Assembly (NCBI RefSeq): GCF_014931375.1
Contig: NZ_CP063117.1
Location: forward strand, 496,001-560,000
Reading direction: 5' to 3'
Origin: Haemophilus parainfluenzae
Lineage (GTDB): Bacteria; Pseudomonadota; Gammaproteobacteria; Enterobacterales; Pasteurellaceae
DNA: 64,000 nucleotides
The notes under the pieces were generated by a model. The model was given only the letters and a program-made list of their open reading frames with translations. It searched no databases and had not been told where the DNA came from. This document shows positions 9,762-18,218 of this stretch, piece by piece (the first letter of the stretch is position 1; every line of letters begins with the position of its first letter). Made by a program: the position numbers and the translations under genes.

Positions 9762-10205
9762 TTATTTCATCTTTGATGTTTCCCAGTTGTTTAAAATATC
9801 ATAAATAAACTCTACATATTCTTTTTCAGGATGTAATTCTAAAAAACGTTTGCATGCCTTTTTAAAATACATAAAGCAGATTTCTTCAGATACATGAATC
9901 TGGTATCTAGGATCACATAGGCCTCCAATCTCAAACCTTACCCCTTCGAAGTGATCTTCTGGAAACGGACTATTCATATCAGGGTAATAGCAATCTGCTC
10001 CCTCCTCACAGAATCCATCCTTTTCTACCAGAACAGAATAAATAGCTTTTAAAAAATCTCCCTCATAATATACAATATTAAAGTAGGTTTTTATACTAAA
10101 CTCAGGCTCATCTAAACCACCTGTTCCACCATAAAAAAAATTTAAAGGGCTATAAGAATCCTCTCCTTTGGCTGTATATAAGGGAATACTATTCTGGGTG
10201 TACAT
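9762..10205 (-). CDS. CdiI-like immunity protein (ribonuclease-toxin immunity family, tentative)
   Basis: 147 aa, acidic and soluble. The start ATG at 10205 has AAGGAGTAACAA in front. The middle and end (FLKAIYSVLVEKDGFCEEGA, then HFEGVRFEIGG, then VSEEICFMYFKKACKRFLEL, then HPEKEY) match my recollection of the CdiI family paired with ribonuclease-type CdiA-CT toxins: GxFxxxL..E.GFC..G, HFEGV.F, a VSEExF..YxKxACKRYxxxHPE helix. This is recognition from memory, not a search. No cognate toxin reading frame is adjacent, so it would be an orphan immunity gene. The extra ~25 N-terminal residues are unlike the usual ~120-residue form. Confidence 0.65.
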   Translation of the reverse strand: MYTQNSIPLYTAKGEDSYSPLNFFYGGTGGLDEPEFSIKTYFNIVYYEGDFLKAIYSVLVEKDGFCEEGADCYYPDMNSPFPEDHFEGVRFEIGGLCDPRYQIHVSEEICFMYFKKACKRFLELHPEKEYVEFIYDILNNWETSKMK

Positions 10206-10298
10206 TTGTTACTCCTTTAGTATCTTTATCAATATAATAACGAAATTTTTTCACTACCAATAGTAAAATGACACCTTTCCCTAGACTGATAATAAAAT

Positions 10299-10343
10299 AA
10301 AAGTGCGGTTAAAAACACACTGATTTTTAACCGCACTTTTTTA
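10299..10343 (-). terminator. Uptake-signal-pair terminator after tyrP
   Basis: AAAGTGCGGTTAAAAA pairs with TTTTTAACCGCACTTT across a short loop, with a T-run on the minus-strand RNA. Placed 15 bp after the tyrP stop. Confidence 0.8.
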
Positions 10344-10357
10344 TTTTAATCGTGTTA

Positions 10358-11572
10358 TTAACCCACTACTTCAGGTAATACACCTAATTTAATTAGGAAT
10401 GGGATACTCACGATAATAATCCCTAGAATTGAGACAAAGAGTAGGAACCCTGAACCACCCGGCACACGATAAGGTAAGTTTGGATGTTGATGGCGAGCTT
10501 TCCAAACCAATGCTGCTGGCAATACCACTGCATAGAAAGCAAACATTTGTCCTGCATAACCTAATGCAAGGATGAAGCCTTCTGGATAGAAGAATGCAAA
10601 GAGCAATGGCGGAAGGAAGGTTAAAAAACCTAAACTTAAACGGTTTGCTGAAATATTGAAGGCGCGTTTTAACAAGTCGTCAATACATTCTAGTAAACCT
10701 AGTGCCACCCCTAAGAATGAGGTAATCAGTGCTAAGGCAGAGAAGATTTTCACGACAGCCGCAATAATGGTGCTGCCTGTAATCACTCGAACGGCTTCAA
10801 TCAATCCATTTAATGTTGGATCTTGATTAAGGATTTCTAAGAATCGGCTTTGACTTAACACGCCGTGAGTAGAAAATTGCCATAAAAGATAACCCACTAA
10901 TGTGATTGCAGAGCCCATAATAATAGAAAATCTTAAGGCTTTTACATCACCTTCTAAGTATTTATTTAAGCAAGGAATTGAGCCGTGGAAACCAAAAGCG
11001 GTAAAGAAAACTGGACTAGCCGAAATCAATAGCGCTTTATCAATAGGCATGGCCATTAAGTTATCGATTTTAATTTCTGGAATCATCAATCCAAGCACAA
11101 TAAATAAAGCCGCAATCATCACGATAAATAAGAAACGATTTAAGGCATCCACAAAGCTTGTGCCAATTGCCACGAAGATACCAAAGAAGATCGTAAATGC
11201 TAGGATAGAACCTTTCATTTTGAGATCAGGTGTCGCAAAATCAGGTAAAGTTGAAGCAAGAATTGCACCACCACCGGTTACATAGGCGGAAAGTAATGCA
11301 TAAAGGAAAATCATTAATACGCTGGTTGCGACAATTCGTCCTGGTCGACCAAAATACTGTGCGGCAAGCGTGCCAATACCGGCATCATGTTCAGCTGTTT
11401 GGTAAACCTCAACAAATAATAATGCGCTATAGGTGAGCAGAATCCATAAAAGAACAAGTAGAACAACTGTAAACGTGAAACCTATTCCTGCAGAGGTGAG
11501 AGGCATGGCAAGCATCCCTGCCCCAATCATCGTCCCTGAGGTAATCAAGGTACTTCCCAATGTTTTGTTCAT
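10358..11572 (-). CDS. tyrP: Tyrosine-specific transport protein (HAAAP family)
   Basis: 404 aa inner-membrane permease with about 11 hydrophobic segments. The N-terminus LGSTLITSGTMIGAGMLAMP carries the GTxxGAGxLxLP fingerprint of the hydroxy/aromatic amino acid permease family. The pattern is closest to TyrP (FGFHGSIPCLNKYLEGD in the middle; FFYPEGFILALGYAG near the end). It imports tyrosine by proton symport. It follows the tyrosine phenol-lyase gene on the same strand 163 bp downstream, so it very probably feeds that enzyme, in the same way as tnaB serves tnaA. AAAGGAG precedes the ATG at 11572. A GC-rich terminator-like hairpin lies in the tpl-tyrP gap, so tyrP may be made at lower level than tpl. 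Confidence 0.92.
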   Translation of the reverse strand: MNKTLGSTLITSGTMIGAGMLAMPLTSAGIGFTFTVVLLVLLWILLTYSALLFVEVYQTAEHDAGIGTLAAQYFGRPGRIVATSVLMIFLYALLSAYVTGGGAILASTLPDFATPDLKMKGSILAFTIFFGIFVAIGTSFVDALNRFLFIVMIAALFIVLGLMIPEIKIDNLMAMPIDKALLISASPVFFTAFGFHGSIPCLNKYLEGDVKALRFSIIMGSAITLVGYLLWQFSTHGVLSQSRFLEILNQDPTLNGLIEAVRVITGSTIIAAVVKIFSALALITSFLGVALGLLECIDDLLKRAFNISANRLSLGFLTFLPPLLFAFFYPEGFILALGYAGQMFAFYAVVLPAALVWKARHQHPNLPYRVPGGSGFLLFVSILGIIIVSIPFLIKLGVLPEVVG

Positions 11573-11694
11573 AAGTTTTCTCCTTTCCGATTATCGTAGA
11601 AAGGCTAGTCACTTCCTTATTTGACAATACATCAAACTACAATGTCATTAGAATGTTTTCGCATTTTTCTCATTAACCAAATATTTTTTAGATA

Positions 11695-11728
11695 CAAAAA
11701 GCCCTTACCCCGTTACTGAGGTAAGGGC
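11695..11728 (-). terminator. Hairpin between tpl and tyrP (partial terminator)
   Basis: GCCCTTACC / GGTAAGGGC, a perfect 9-bp stem, is followed on the minus-strand RNA by TTTTT. It starts 7 bp after the tpl stop. It may end most tpl transcripts or only attenuate read-through into tyrP. Confidence 0.75.
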
Positions 11729-11735
11729 GGTAGGC

Positions 11736-13130
<1,395 letters not shown>

Positions 13131-13189
13131 TTAGGTTTAAAGTCCATGATTATTAACCCGCTACTAAAAACATCTATCATCGAGTTGCA

Positions 13190-13235
13190 AGCATAGTACT
13201 GAATTTTTTTCTGCAATACTGTGATCAAAGTCACA
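13190..13235 (-). promoter_or_regulatory. CRP site and likely class II promoter of tpl
   Basis: TGTGA-TCAAAG-TCACA at 13220-13235 is a perfect consensus CRP palindrome. A -10-like TATGCT (extended form TACTATGCT) lies at 13195-13190 on the minus strand, which puts the palindrome centre near -43, where CRP overlaps the -35 region. No good -35 hexamer is seen, as expected for CRP-dependent promoters. Confidence 0.75.
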
Positions 13236-13260
13236 AATCAATAAAATTTTATCAAATTTG

Positions 13261-13278
13261 TGTAAAAATATTTTTATT
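13261..13278 (-). promoter_or_regulatory. Candidate TyrR box upstream of tpl
   Basis: On the minus strand AATAAA-AATATT-TTTACA matches the TyrR box TGTAAA-N6-TTTACA perfectly in one half and 4/6 in the other. The position about 25 bp upstream of the CRP palindrome resembles the arrangement known for Citrobacter tpl (TyrR plus CRP). AT-rich surroundings make chance matches possible. Confidence 0.4.
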
Positions 13279-13299
13279 TGATAATTTTGTATCAAAACA

Positions 13300-13640
13300 T
13301 CATAAACATTCTGATTTTTAGAGCAAGTAAACAAGCGAGTTGGACTAACCAGTTTTCTCAATAGAACAAGTGGACATAGGAATGGTATTACAGGCGGGAT
13401 TGCTATGAGAGGGGGATATTTCGGTAGAAGAAGCATCAAAAATATAAAAGTGCGGTCAGTTTTTGAGAGGTTTTAAAACTCTTTGAAATTGACCGCACTT
13501 AAATTATCAATGCTTCAATAACTTCTTCAGATGTATAGTTTTTTAGATAGATTCAAGCACACATCTGGAGATGCGTGATATCTAAGGGGTAGTCTTTAGC
13601 AACCTGAATTAATAGAAACTAAACCATCTTGATTAACCTT
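13300..13640. other. Non-coding stretch upstream of tpl with repeat remnants
   Basis: Apart from the hairpin repeat at 13446-13500, I see no gene here. 13321-13410 is distantly similar to 16032-16121 (see that entry). 13501-13640 reads as broken frames on the minus strand and may be a decayed gene 3' end; no product recognised. Confidence 0.5.
13446..13500. repeat. 57-bp uptake-signal hairpin element, copy 3
   Basis: AAAAGTGCGGTC ... GACCGCACTT with inner motif GAGAGGTTTTAAAACTC. Same architecture and nearly the same loop sequence as 7477-7533 and 9317-9372. Confidence 0.8.
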
Positions 13641-13901
13641 TTATTTATAAGTATCAGGAATATTTTTTAATTGCTCCAAAAAATTCCACTCTTTTTTTAT
13701 ACCTGTATCTAAAAACCAATTACATCCAGACACAATCCAACTTTCTCTATATTTTCTAATAGATGCTAAATCACTATCTTCATATCCAAACTCAACGCCA
13801 CAACAAGGACAGATATTATAAGTTGGATAAATCCCCTTCTCCCATGTGATTTCATCATTTATATAGCCACATACTCTACATACATATTCATTTTGGGGCA
13901 T
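13641..13901 (-). CDS. CPCC zinc-ribbon-like small protein
   Basis: 86 aa. The ATG at 13901 (MPQNEYVCRVCGY) is chosen because AAGGAGTATTTTG stands directly in front; a longer frame up to 13955 lacks this. Two cysteine pairs, CRVC near residue 8 and CPCC near residue 30 (ICPCCGVEFGYEDSD), suggest a zinc ribbon. The remainder is acidic and Trp-rich (YRESWIVSGCNWF). Proteins with this CPCC pattern are common as single small genes in polymorphic-toxin immunity arrays; function is unknown. It is very AT-rich, like its neighbours to 16 kb. Confidence 0.75.
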   Translation of the reverse strand: MPQNEYVCRVCGYINDEITWEKGIYPTYNICPCCGVEFGYEDSDLASIRKYRESWIVSGCNWFLDTGIKKEWNFLEQLKNIPDTYK

Positions 13902-13990
13902 CAAAATACTCCTTTTTTCAATTAGTTTAAATATTTCTATTTTTAACCAAAACAAGAGTTCCTTTTTATTAAAATTCTATTAATAAATCA

Positions 13991-14060
13991 GATAATTCAT
14001 ACTACAATATAGTGATAATTTAATTCACTCTCATTAAAAAATAGTTTTACTAATTTAATG
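13991..14060. repeat. Partial duplicate of the 3' end of the gene at 15148-15402 (copy 1)
   Basis: About 70 bp roughly 90% identical to 15137-15206. On the minus strand it still reads KLVKLFFNESEL, matching KLVKLFFNESGL at the C-terminus of the 84-aa protein at 15148-15402. Here only the tail end is left, fused just behind the gene at 14055-14297. Confidence 0.75.
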
Positions 14061-14297
14061 ATTTTTATTTTTTGTTTTATAAGATTTTATTGCAAAATCA
14101 ATAAAACAAAGAGGTAAATACATAGCTAATGTTGGGATCAATGCTTCTTTAAATACATCTGAATTCCAATACACTTCATTAAACTTAAAATATATAAATA
14201 GAGAGAAAATTATATCTCTAGATATAAACAATAAATATAAAAGAGAAAATAACGCTAGATTGCTAAACCATGAGTTTTTTCTAATCTTATTAAGCAT
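14055..14297 (-). CDS. Small membrane protein, unknown (immunity-like)
   Basis: 80 aa with two predicted membrane segments (LALFSLLYLLFISRDIIFSL and ALIPTLAMYLPLCFIDFAI) and a Lys/Asn-rich C-terminal tail. ATG at 14297 has GAGGAAAAC before it. No recognised family. It belongs to a run of small AT-rich membrane genes (14055-15973). Small multi-helix proteins of this kind often act as immunity proteins against membrane-targeting toxins, but this is inference only. Confidence 0.6.
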   Translation of the reverse strand: MLNKIRKNSWFSNLALFSLLYLLFISRDIIFSLFIYFKFNEVYWNSDVFKEALIPTLAMYLPLCFIDFAIKSYKTKNKNH

Positions 14298-14408
14298 GTT
14301 TTCCTCGAGAAATTCAAATTATTGTTTTAAGCTGTTTAAACAAAAGATTCACGTGCGAATTAAATTATTAAACATGCATGGATTTTCAAATCAATGCACC
14401 CTACCTAG

Positions 14409-14645
14409 CTATTTTTCGTCATCAATACATTTTAATGTAGCAAGACTTGCTTTTCCCCTTTCCTCAGCTGTTCCTCTTGGTAAATTTTTAGTTTTCTCAT
14501 AGCATAGATCAAATTTTTTCTCCTCCTCAGGAGTCATATCAGATATAACATCACCATTCCAGAATCGAACAAAATGACTATTAGAAGAAACACATGCTGT
14601 CAAAATACTACAAAGTAAAAAGAGACTGAGATTTATCTTTTTCAT
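14409..14645 (-). CDS. Small lipoprotein, unknown
   Basis: 78 aa from ATG 14645 (TTGGAGATAAAA upstream). The signal peptide MKKINLSLFLLCSILTAC ends in a lipobox (LTAC, Cys 18 as the lipidated residue). The mature part is ~60 residues, charged, with two more cysteines (FDLCYEKT and LKCIDD) that could form a disulfide in the periplasm, and a MTPEEEKKFDLCY helix. No family recognised. It stands alone between the two clusters of small membrane genes. Confidence 0.75.
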   Translation of the reverse strand: MKKINLSLFLLCSILTACVSSNSHFVRFWNGDVISDMTPEEEKKFDLCYEKTKNLPRGTAEERGKASLATLKCIDDEK

Positions 14646-14680
14646 TTTTATCTCCAAAATATTTTTTCATTTCAACTACT

Positions 14681-14872
14681 CTAATCTCGCTTAAAAAAGA
14701 GAAGATATATCGGCAAAGCAACCACCTGAAATTTTAGAGACATAAGTAAAGCTTCTTTCATAAGAACTGCATATTGCAAATTATTCCTTCCCATATCGAA
14801 CTGAACTATCACCATAAACAAGAAAAAAATGAATGCAACAGCTATAAAAAACTTTAATATTTTTAAAATCAT
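14681..14872 (-). CDS. Small membrane protein, unknown
   Basis: 63 aa, two hydrophobic segments (FFIAVAFIFFLFMVIVQF and SLKFQVVALPIYLLFF). Starts 5 bp after the stop of the gene at 14878-15096, so the two are co-transcribed. Its beginning (MILKILKFFI) resembles that of the protein at 15767-15973 (MILKLIKFYL), suggesting the two pairs are paralogous. Confidence 0.6.
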   Translation of the reverse strand: MILKILKFFIAVAFIFFLFMVIVQFDMGRNNLQYAVLMKEALLMSLKFQVVALPIYLLFFKRD

Positions 14873-14877
14873 TATGT

Positions 14878-15096
14878 TTATCTTCTGTTATACAGTACAA
14901 CACCCGCAATAAATACACTAATAACTGACGATGAAATTAAAATAAATTCTACATCTTCAAAATTAATATAAAAGGAAATACCTAAATTAGTATGAATTAA
15001 AACATAAACATTTCTAACAACTAGAATAGATAAAAATAAAGCCATAGATATATAAATAAAAAATATAATAAAATTTATTAAAAACACCTTAATCAT
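14878..15096 (-). CDS. Small membrane protein, unknown
   Basis: 72 aa with two hydrophobic segments (INFIIFFIYISMALFLSILV and FILISSSVISVFIAGVVLY), ending YNRR. First gene of a pair with 14681-14872. No recognised family. Confidence 0.6.
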   Translation of the reverse strand: MIKVFLINFIIFFIYISMALFLSILVVRNVYVLIHTNLGISFYINFEDVEFILISSSVISVFIAGVVLYNRR

Positions 15097-15136
15097 TTAT
15101 ATTTTCTCGCTTATTAAATTTTTTAGTAATAGTGCC

Positions 15137-15206
15137 GATAACTTATACTACAATCTAGTGATAATTAAACCACTCTCATTAAAAAATAGTTTTACTAATT
15201 TTAATG
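15137..15206. repeat. Duplicated 70-bp segment (copy 2, covers 3' end of the gene at 15148)
   Basis: Roughly 90% identical to 13991-14060. This copy spans the last ~20 codons and following bases of the 84-aa gene and looks like the parent copy. Confidence 0.75.
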
Positions 15207-15402
15207 CTTTTTCCTGATAGAAACTCCTCCAACCATCCCATTCTTCAGGTCTTCCTACCATCTCCCACTCATCAAGGGCTAAGGCATTTAATATTTCCAT
15301 ATTAAGCCAGCTATCTAAATGACCATAATCTTTCTCCATTTTATGGACAAACTCGTTATAGAGAAAAATATGACTTGTAATATCTAATTCATTATCTTTC
15401 AT
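15148..15402 (-). CDS. Hypothetical small soluble protein (immunity-like)
   Basis: 84 aa, acidic and Trp-rich (YGHLDSWLNMEILNALALDE then WEMVGRPEEWDGWRSFYQEK), no membrane segment. Weak ribosome binding site before ATG 15402. A truncated second copy of its 3' end lies at 13991-14060. Family not recognised. Confidence 0.6.
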   Translation of the reverse strand: MKDNELDITSHIFLYNEFVHKMEKDYGHLDSWLNMEILNALALDEWEMVGRPEEWDGWRSFYQEKALKLVKLFFNESGLIITRL

Positions 15403-15568
15403 AGGTAAAATTCATAAAAAATAAATATAAAACCACTACAACTTGGAATCACTAATTTTGTATTATTCATTTTTATTTTTCCTTGAGTATCAAGTTCTCT
15501 AAAACTAAAACAGAAAAAAGTCTGGAACTCTTTGTAAGATTTTTTCTGAAAAATCTATTAATTTAAGT

Positions 15569-15757
15569 TCAATGATCTATCTTCTCTTTAGCTAAAATCG
15601 CAAACACTGCAATAACAAAAGCATAAGGATAAACATCTTCTAGAAAATCTACAAAATTTTCTACATGCCCATACCAAACCCACTCGGTTATATATAAAAT
15701 AATAACACAAGATAAGACAGCAATAGATAATTTAAATATTTCTATAATAAATTTCAT
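15569..15757 (-). CDS. Small membrane protein, unknown
   Basis: 62 aa, two hydrophobic stretches (IFKLSIAVLSCVIILYITEW and YAFVIAVFAILAK). AAGGATATTTA precedes ATG 15757. It starts 9 bp after the stop of 15767-15973 on the same strand, forming a two-gene unit that mirrors 15096-14681. Confidence 0.6.
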   Translation of the reverse strand: MKFIIEIFKLSIAVLSCVIILYITEWVWYGHVENFVDFLEDVYPYAFVIAVFAILAKEKIDH

Positions 15758-15766
15758 TAAATATCC

Positions 15767-15973
15767 TTATTTTCTTCCTGTAAGAAGATAACTACCTAAA
15801 ATTGCTGGTATGGGAATCAATAATGATAACAATATCTCAGCCTTTGAAGAAAAAACAACCTTTATAGAAAACTCACCATTGGCTAAAAAATCAAGTAACA
15901 AATTTATCGATAGTAATAGCAAAAAAATACAAGGAACTATTAATAAATAAAATTTTATTAGTTTCAATATCAT
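15767..15973 (-). CDS. Small membrane protein, unknown
   Basis: 68 aa, two hydrophobic segments (FYLLIVPCIFLLLLSINLLL and ILLSLLIPIPAILGSYLL). Strong binding site GGAGAGTAATA before ATG 15973. N-terminus resembles the protein at 14681-14872. Confidence 0.6.
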   Translation of the reverse strand: MILKLIKFYLLIVPCIFLLLLSINLLLDFLANGEFSIKVVFSSKAEILLSLLIPIPAILGSYLLTGRK

Positions 15974-16031
15974 TATTACTCTCCAATTTAATAGTATTCA
16001 TCAGCAATCATACCAAAATTTGTTCATTCTT

Positions 16032-16121
16032 AAACCAATTAAACAAGGCATTTGAACTAACTAATTTTCCAAACAGTCAAAGCAATCGTAAAAGGAATGC
16101 TTTTACACGCCGGATTGCATA
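16032..16121. repeat. Degenerate repeat shared with 13321-13410
   Basis: The two stretches align through TAAACAAG, GACTAAC/GAACTAAC, TTTTC, GGAATG and a CGGATTGC/GGGATTGC end, at perhaps 60-70% identity by eye. In the same relative frame both give similar peptides (NK..xLTxFxN..S..RN..T..IA), which suggests decayed copies of one coding fragment. Product unknown. Confidence 0.4.
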
Positions 16122-16165
16122 AGTGCTTAGACAAGCAATCCCGACAAAAATGAAGGAGTAGATTT

Positions 16166-16468
16166 ATGAAATCTAAATTGATGAAAGGGTTAGTGATTGT
16201 TGCATTAGCAGGAAGCTTAACCGCTTGTGAAATGGACAGACAACAACGTCATACTGCAACAGGTGCAGCAATCGGCGGTGTAGCCGGTGGTTTATTAGGT
16301 GGTGATATTGCCACAACACTCGGCGGCGCAGCATTGGGTGGTGTAATCGGTAGTCAAGTGAATAAAGGCGGAGACTACGATGACAGAGAATATCGCCATC
16401 ATAAAAAACATAAAAGACATCACCACCACAGAAAACATCGTGATTGGGATGACGACTGGGATGATTAA
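16166..16468 (+). CDS. Glycine-zipper lipoprotein with His/Asp-rich tail
   Basis: 100 aa. Signal peptide MKSKLMKGLVIVALAGSLTAC has a lipobox (LTAC). Residues ~34-70 are a Gly/Ala-rich glycine-zipper 2TM-type hairpin (GAAIGGVAGGLLGGDIATTL, then GGAALGGVIGSQVNKGG), as in the YcfJ/OsmB/SlyB-like envelope proteins. The last ~28 residues are almost only His, Lys, Arg and Asp (HHKKHKRHHHH, ending WDDDWDD), which suggests metal binding or a polyelectrolyte contact. AAGGAG precedes the ATG. Probably located in the outer membrane or periplasm; role unknown. A terminator follows. Confidence 0.88.
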   Translation: MKSKLMKGLVIVALAGSLTACEMDRQQRHTATGAAIGGVAGGLLGGDIATTLGGAALGGVIGSQVNKGGDYDDREYRHHKKHKRHHHHRKHRDWDDDWDD

Positions 16469-16488
16469 TTCAAAATACAGATAAAAAT

Positions 16489-16530
16489 GACCGCACTTTT
16501 GAGATACAAATCAAAGTGCGGTCGTTTTTT
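16489..16530. terminator. Bidirectional uptake-signal terminator
   Basis: GACCGCACTTT ... AAAGTGCGGTC then GTTTTTT, lying between the convergent lipoprotein gene (plus) and the DASS transporter gene (minus). Confidence 0.8.
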
Positions 16531-16556
16531 AGGGATTATTTATGAATTAATAAGGA

Positions 16557-18011
16557 TTACCACCAGCCAAGGAGTTTCATCCATAATCCACCCACACCAA
16601 ACCAAATCACTAATGAGAGGATGGAAACAATAAAGCTCACGCCCCACCATTGACCGGTTGAGTTATAACCTGAACCATATAAAGCAGGGCCAGGACCACC
16701 TGCGTATTGCGTTAAACTCATGGATAATGTTGAGGTGTAACCTAAACCAATTGCAGCAATGATTGGTGGTGTACCCACAGCAATAGCCGCAGCCACGAAA
16801 GCGAGATACATTGCGGAAATATGCGCCATGGCTGAAGCAAAGAAATAGCGGGTATAGAAATACACCAACACTAAAATAGTAAAGGCAACTGGCCAGCTGA
16901 AATCGCCCACAGATGCGGAAATGTGGGTGGAAATCCAAGTGATTGCACCGTATTTATTAAGTGCATTCGCCATCATGACCAATACCGCAAACCAGAACAT
17001 CGTATCCCATGCGGTAGTTTCTGCCACGATATTTTTCCAGCTCATAATGTTGGTTAATAATAAAATCACTAAACCGATAAACGCTGAAATTGTTGCTGGG
17101 ATATGGAAGACTAAATCACCCACAGTCCAAAGGAATAAAAGAAGGATAAAGTCTAGGGCAAGAATCCATTCCGCTTTACTCATTGGGCCCATGCTTTTTA
17201 ATTCTTCACGTGCCATTTCTGCCATTTTAGGCGTATCTTTTAATTCTGGCGGATAAATTAAATACACGAAATAAGGCAAGACGATTAGGCTCACAATACC
17301 CGGTACGATCGCCCCTAAGAACCATGTCATCCAAGTGATTTCCACACCTTGGCTTTTCGCGAGTTCTGCAATTAACGGGTTACCCGCCATGGCGGTTAAG
17401 AACATGGTACAAATAATGGTATCGATTTGAGAGACCGCAATCGCTAAGAAAGCACCTGCACGACGAGCAGTTGGACCCGGTTTGGACTCATATGCATCAG
17501 CAATAGATTGCATAATAGGGTACATAATACCGCCCCCACGCGCAGAAGCCGAAGGAATACCCGGACCGATAACGACATCAGCCAACGCCATACCATAAGC
17601 CACACCCATCATTTTTTTACCAAAACGACCAACGAAGTACAGCGCGATACGTTTACCTAAACCTGTTTTAATCACCGCGCGAGATAAAAACATAGCAATA
17701 GCAATCAACCAAATTGTGCCGTTTGCAAAACCAGATAACATGCCGACATCACCTTGTTTTGGCGAAATTGGCGTAAGCCCAGTCAAGCCACTAATCACTA
17801 AGGCAACGAGCGTTGCAGCACCCATAGGCATTGCTTTAGCGATAATAGCCACAATGGTTGCCACAAACAGTGCTAGCATTCCCCATGCTTTTGCGGATAA
17901 GCCTTCTGGCGTTGGGATTAACCAAATCCCTAAACCAACGATGACGGCAATCAGCAGCCCCTGCCATTTAAAGCCAAGTTTGACTTCTACTGCTGGAATT
18001 TTACTTTCCAT
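16557..18011 (-). CDS. DASS-family dicarboxylate/tricarboxylate transporter (CitT/TtdT/2-oxoglutarate-malate type)
   Basis: 484 aa from ATG 18011 (GGAG, 7 nt before); a longer frame to 18053 lacks a site. About 12 membrane segments. It matches the divalent anion:Na+ symporter family, CitT branch: ARGGGIMYPIMQSIADAYES with the SARGGG stretch, IVPGIVSLIVLPYFVYLIYP, and a C-terminal GYTSTLSMSLTQYAGGPGPA motif. Likely substrates are succinate, malate, citrate, tartrate or 2-oxoglutarate, often exchanged for succinate under anaerobic growth. It lies downstream of the TMAO reductase genes on the same strand but separated from them by a terminator. Exact substrate is not inferable from sequence alone. 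Confidence 0.9.
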   Translation of the reverse strand: MESKIPAVEVKLGFKWQGLLIAVIVGLGIWLIPTPEGLSAKAWGMLALFVATIVAIIAKAMPMGAATLVALVISGLTGLTPISPKQGDVGMLSGFANGTIWLIAIAMFLSRAVIKTGLGKRIALYFVGRFGKKMMGVAYGMALADVVIGPGIPSASARGGGIMYPIMQSIADAYESKPGPTARRAGAFLAIAVSQIDTIICTMFLTAMAGNPLIAELAKSQGVEITWMTWFLGAIVPGIVSLIVLPYFVYLIYPPELKDTPKMAEMAREELKSMGPMSKAEWILALDFILLLFLWTVGDLVFHIPATISAFIGLVILLLTNIMSWKNIVAETTAWDTMFWFAVLVMMANALNKYGAITWISTHISASVGDFSWPVAFTILVLVYFYTRYFFASAMAHISAMYLAFVAAAIAVGTPPIIAAIGLGYTSTLSMSLTQYAGGPGPALYGSGYNSTGQWWGVSFIVSILSLVIWFGVGGLWMKLLGWW

Positions 18012-18180
18012 AGGATAACTCCTAGATAAATGAACAGAAAAATAATTCATCACGTATAACGACCGTGATGCAATCGATTAAATAAGCGGTTATAAAGATA
18101 CCACTTATTTAGTACGAGTAAAGATTTAAGCGCATTTTTTTAATAGAATTGAGTAAAAATTTGATATAAATAAAAAAATA

Positions 18181-18210
18181 ACCGCACTTTAAAAGTGCGG
18201 TCGTTTTTTT
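18181..18210 (-). terminator. Uptake-signal terminator after torZ
   Basis: ACCGCACTTTAAAAGTGCGGT perfect stem with T-runs on both sides; 8 bp after the torZ stop. Confidence 0.8.
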
Positions 18211-18218
18211 AATTAATT

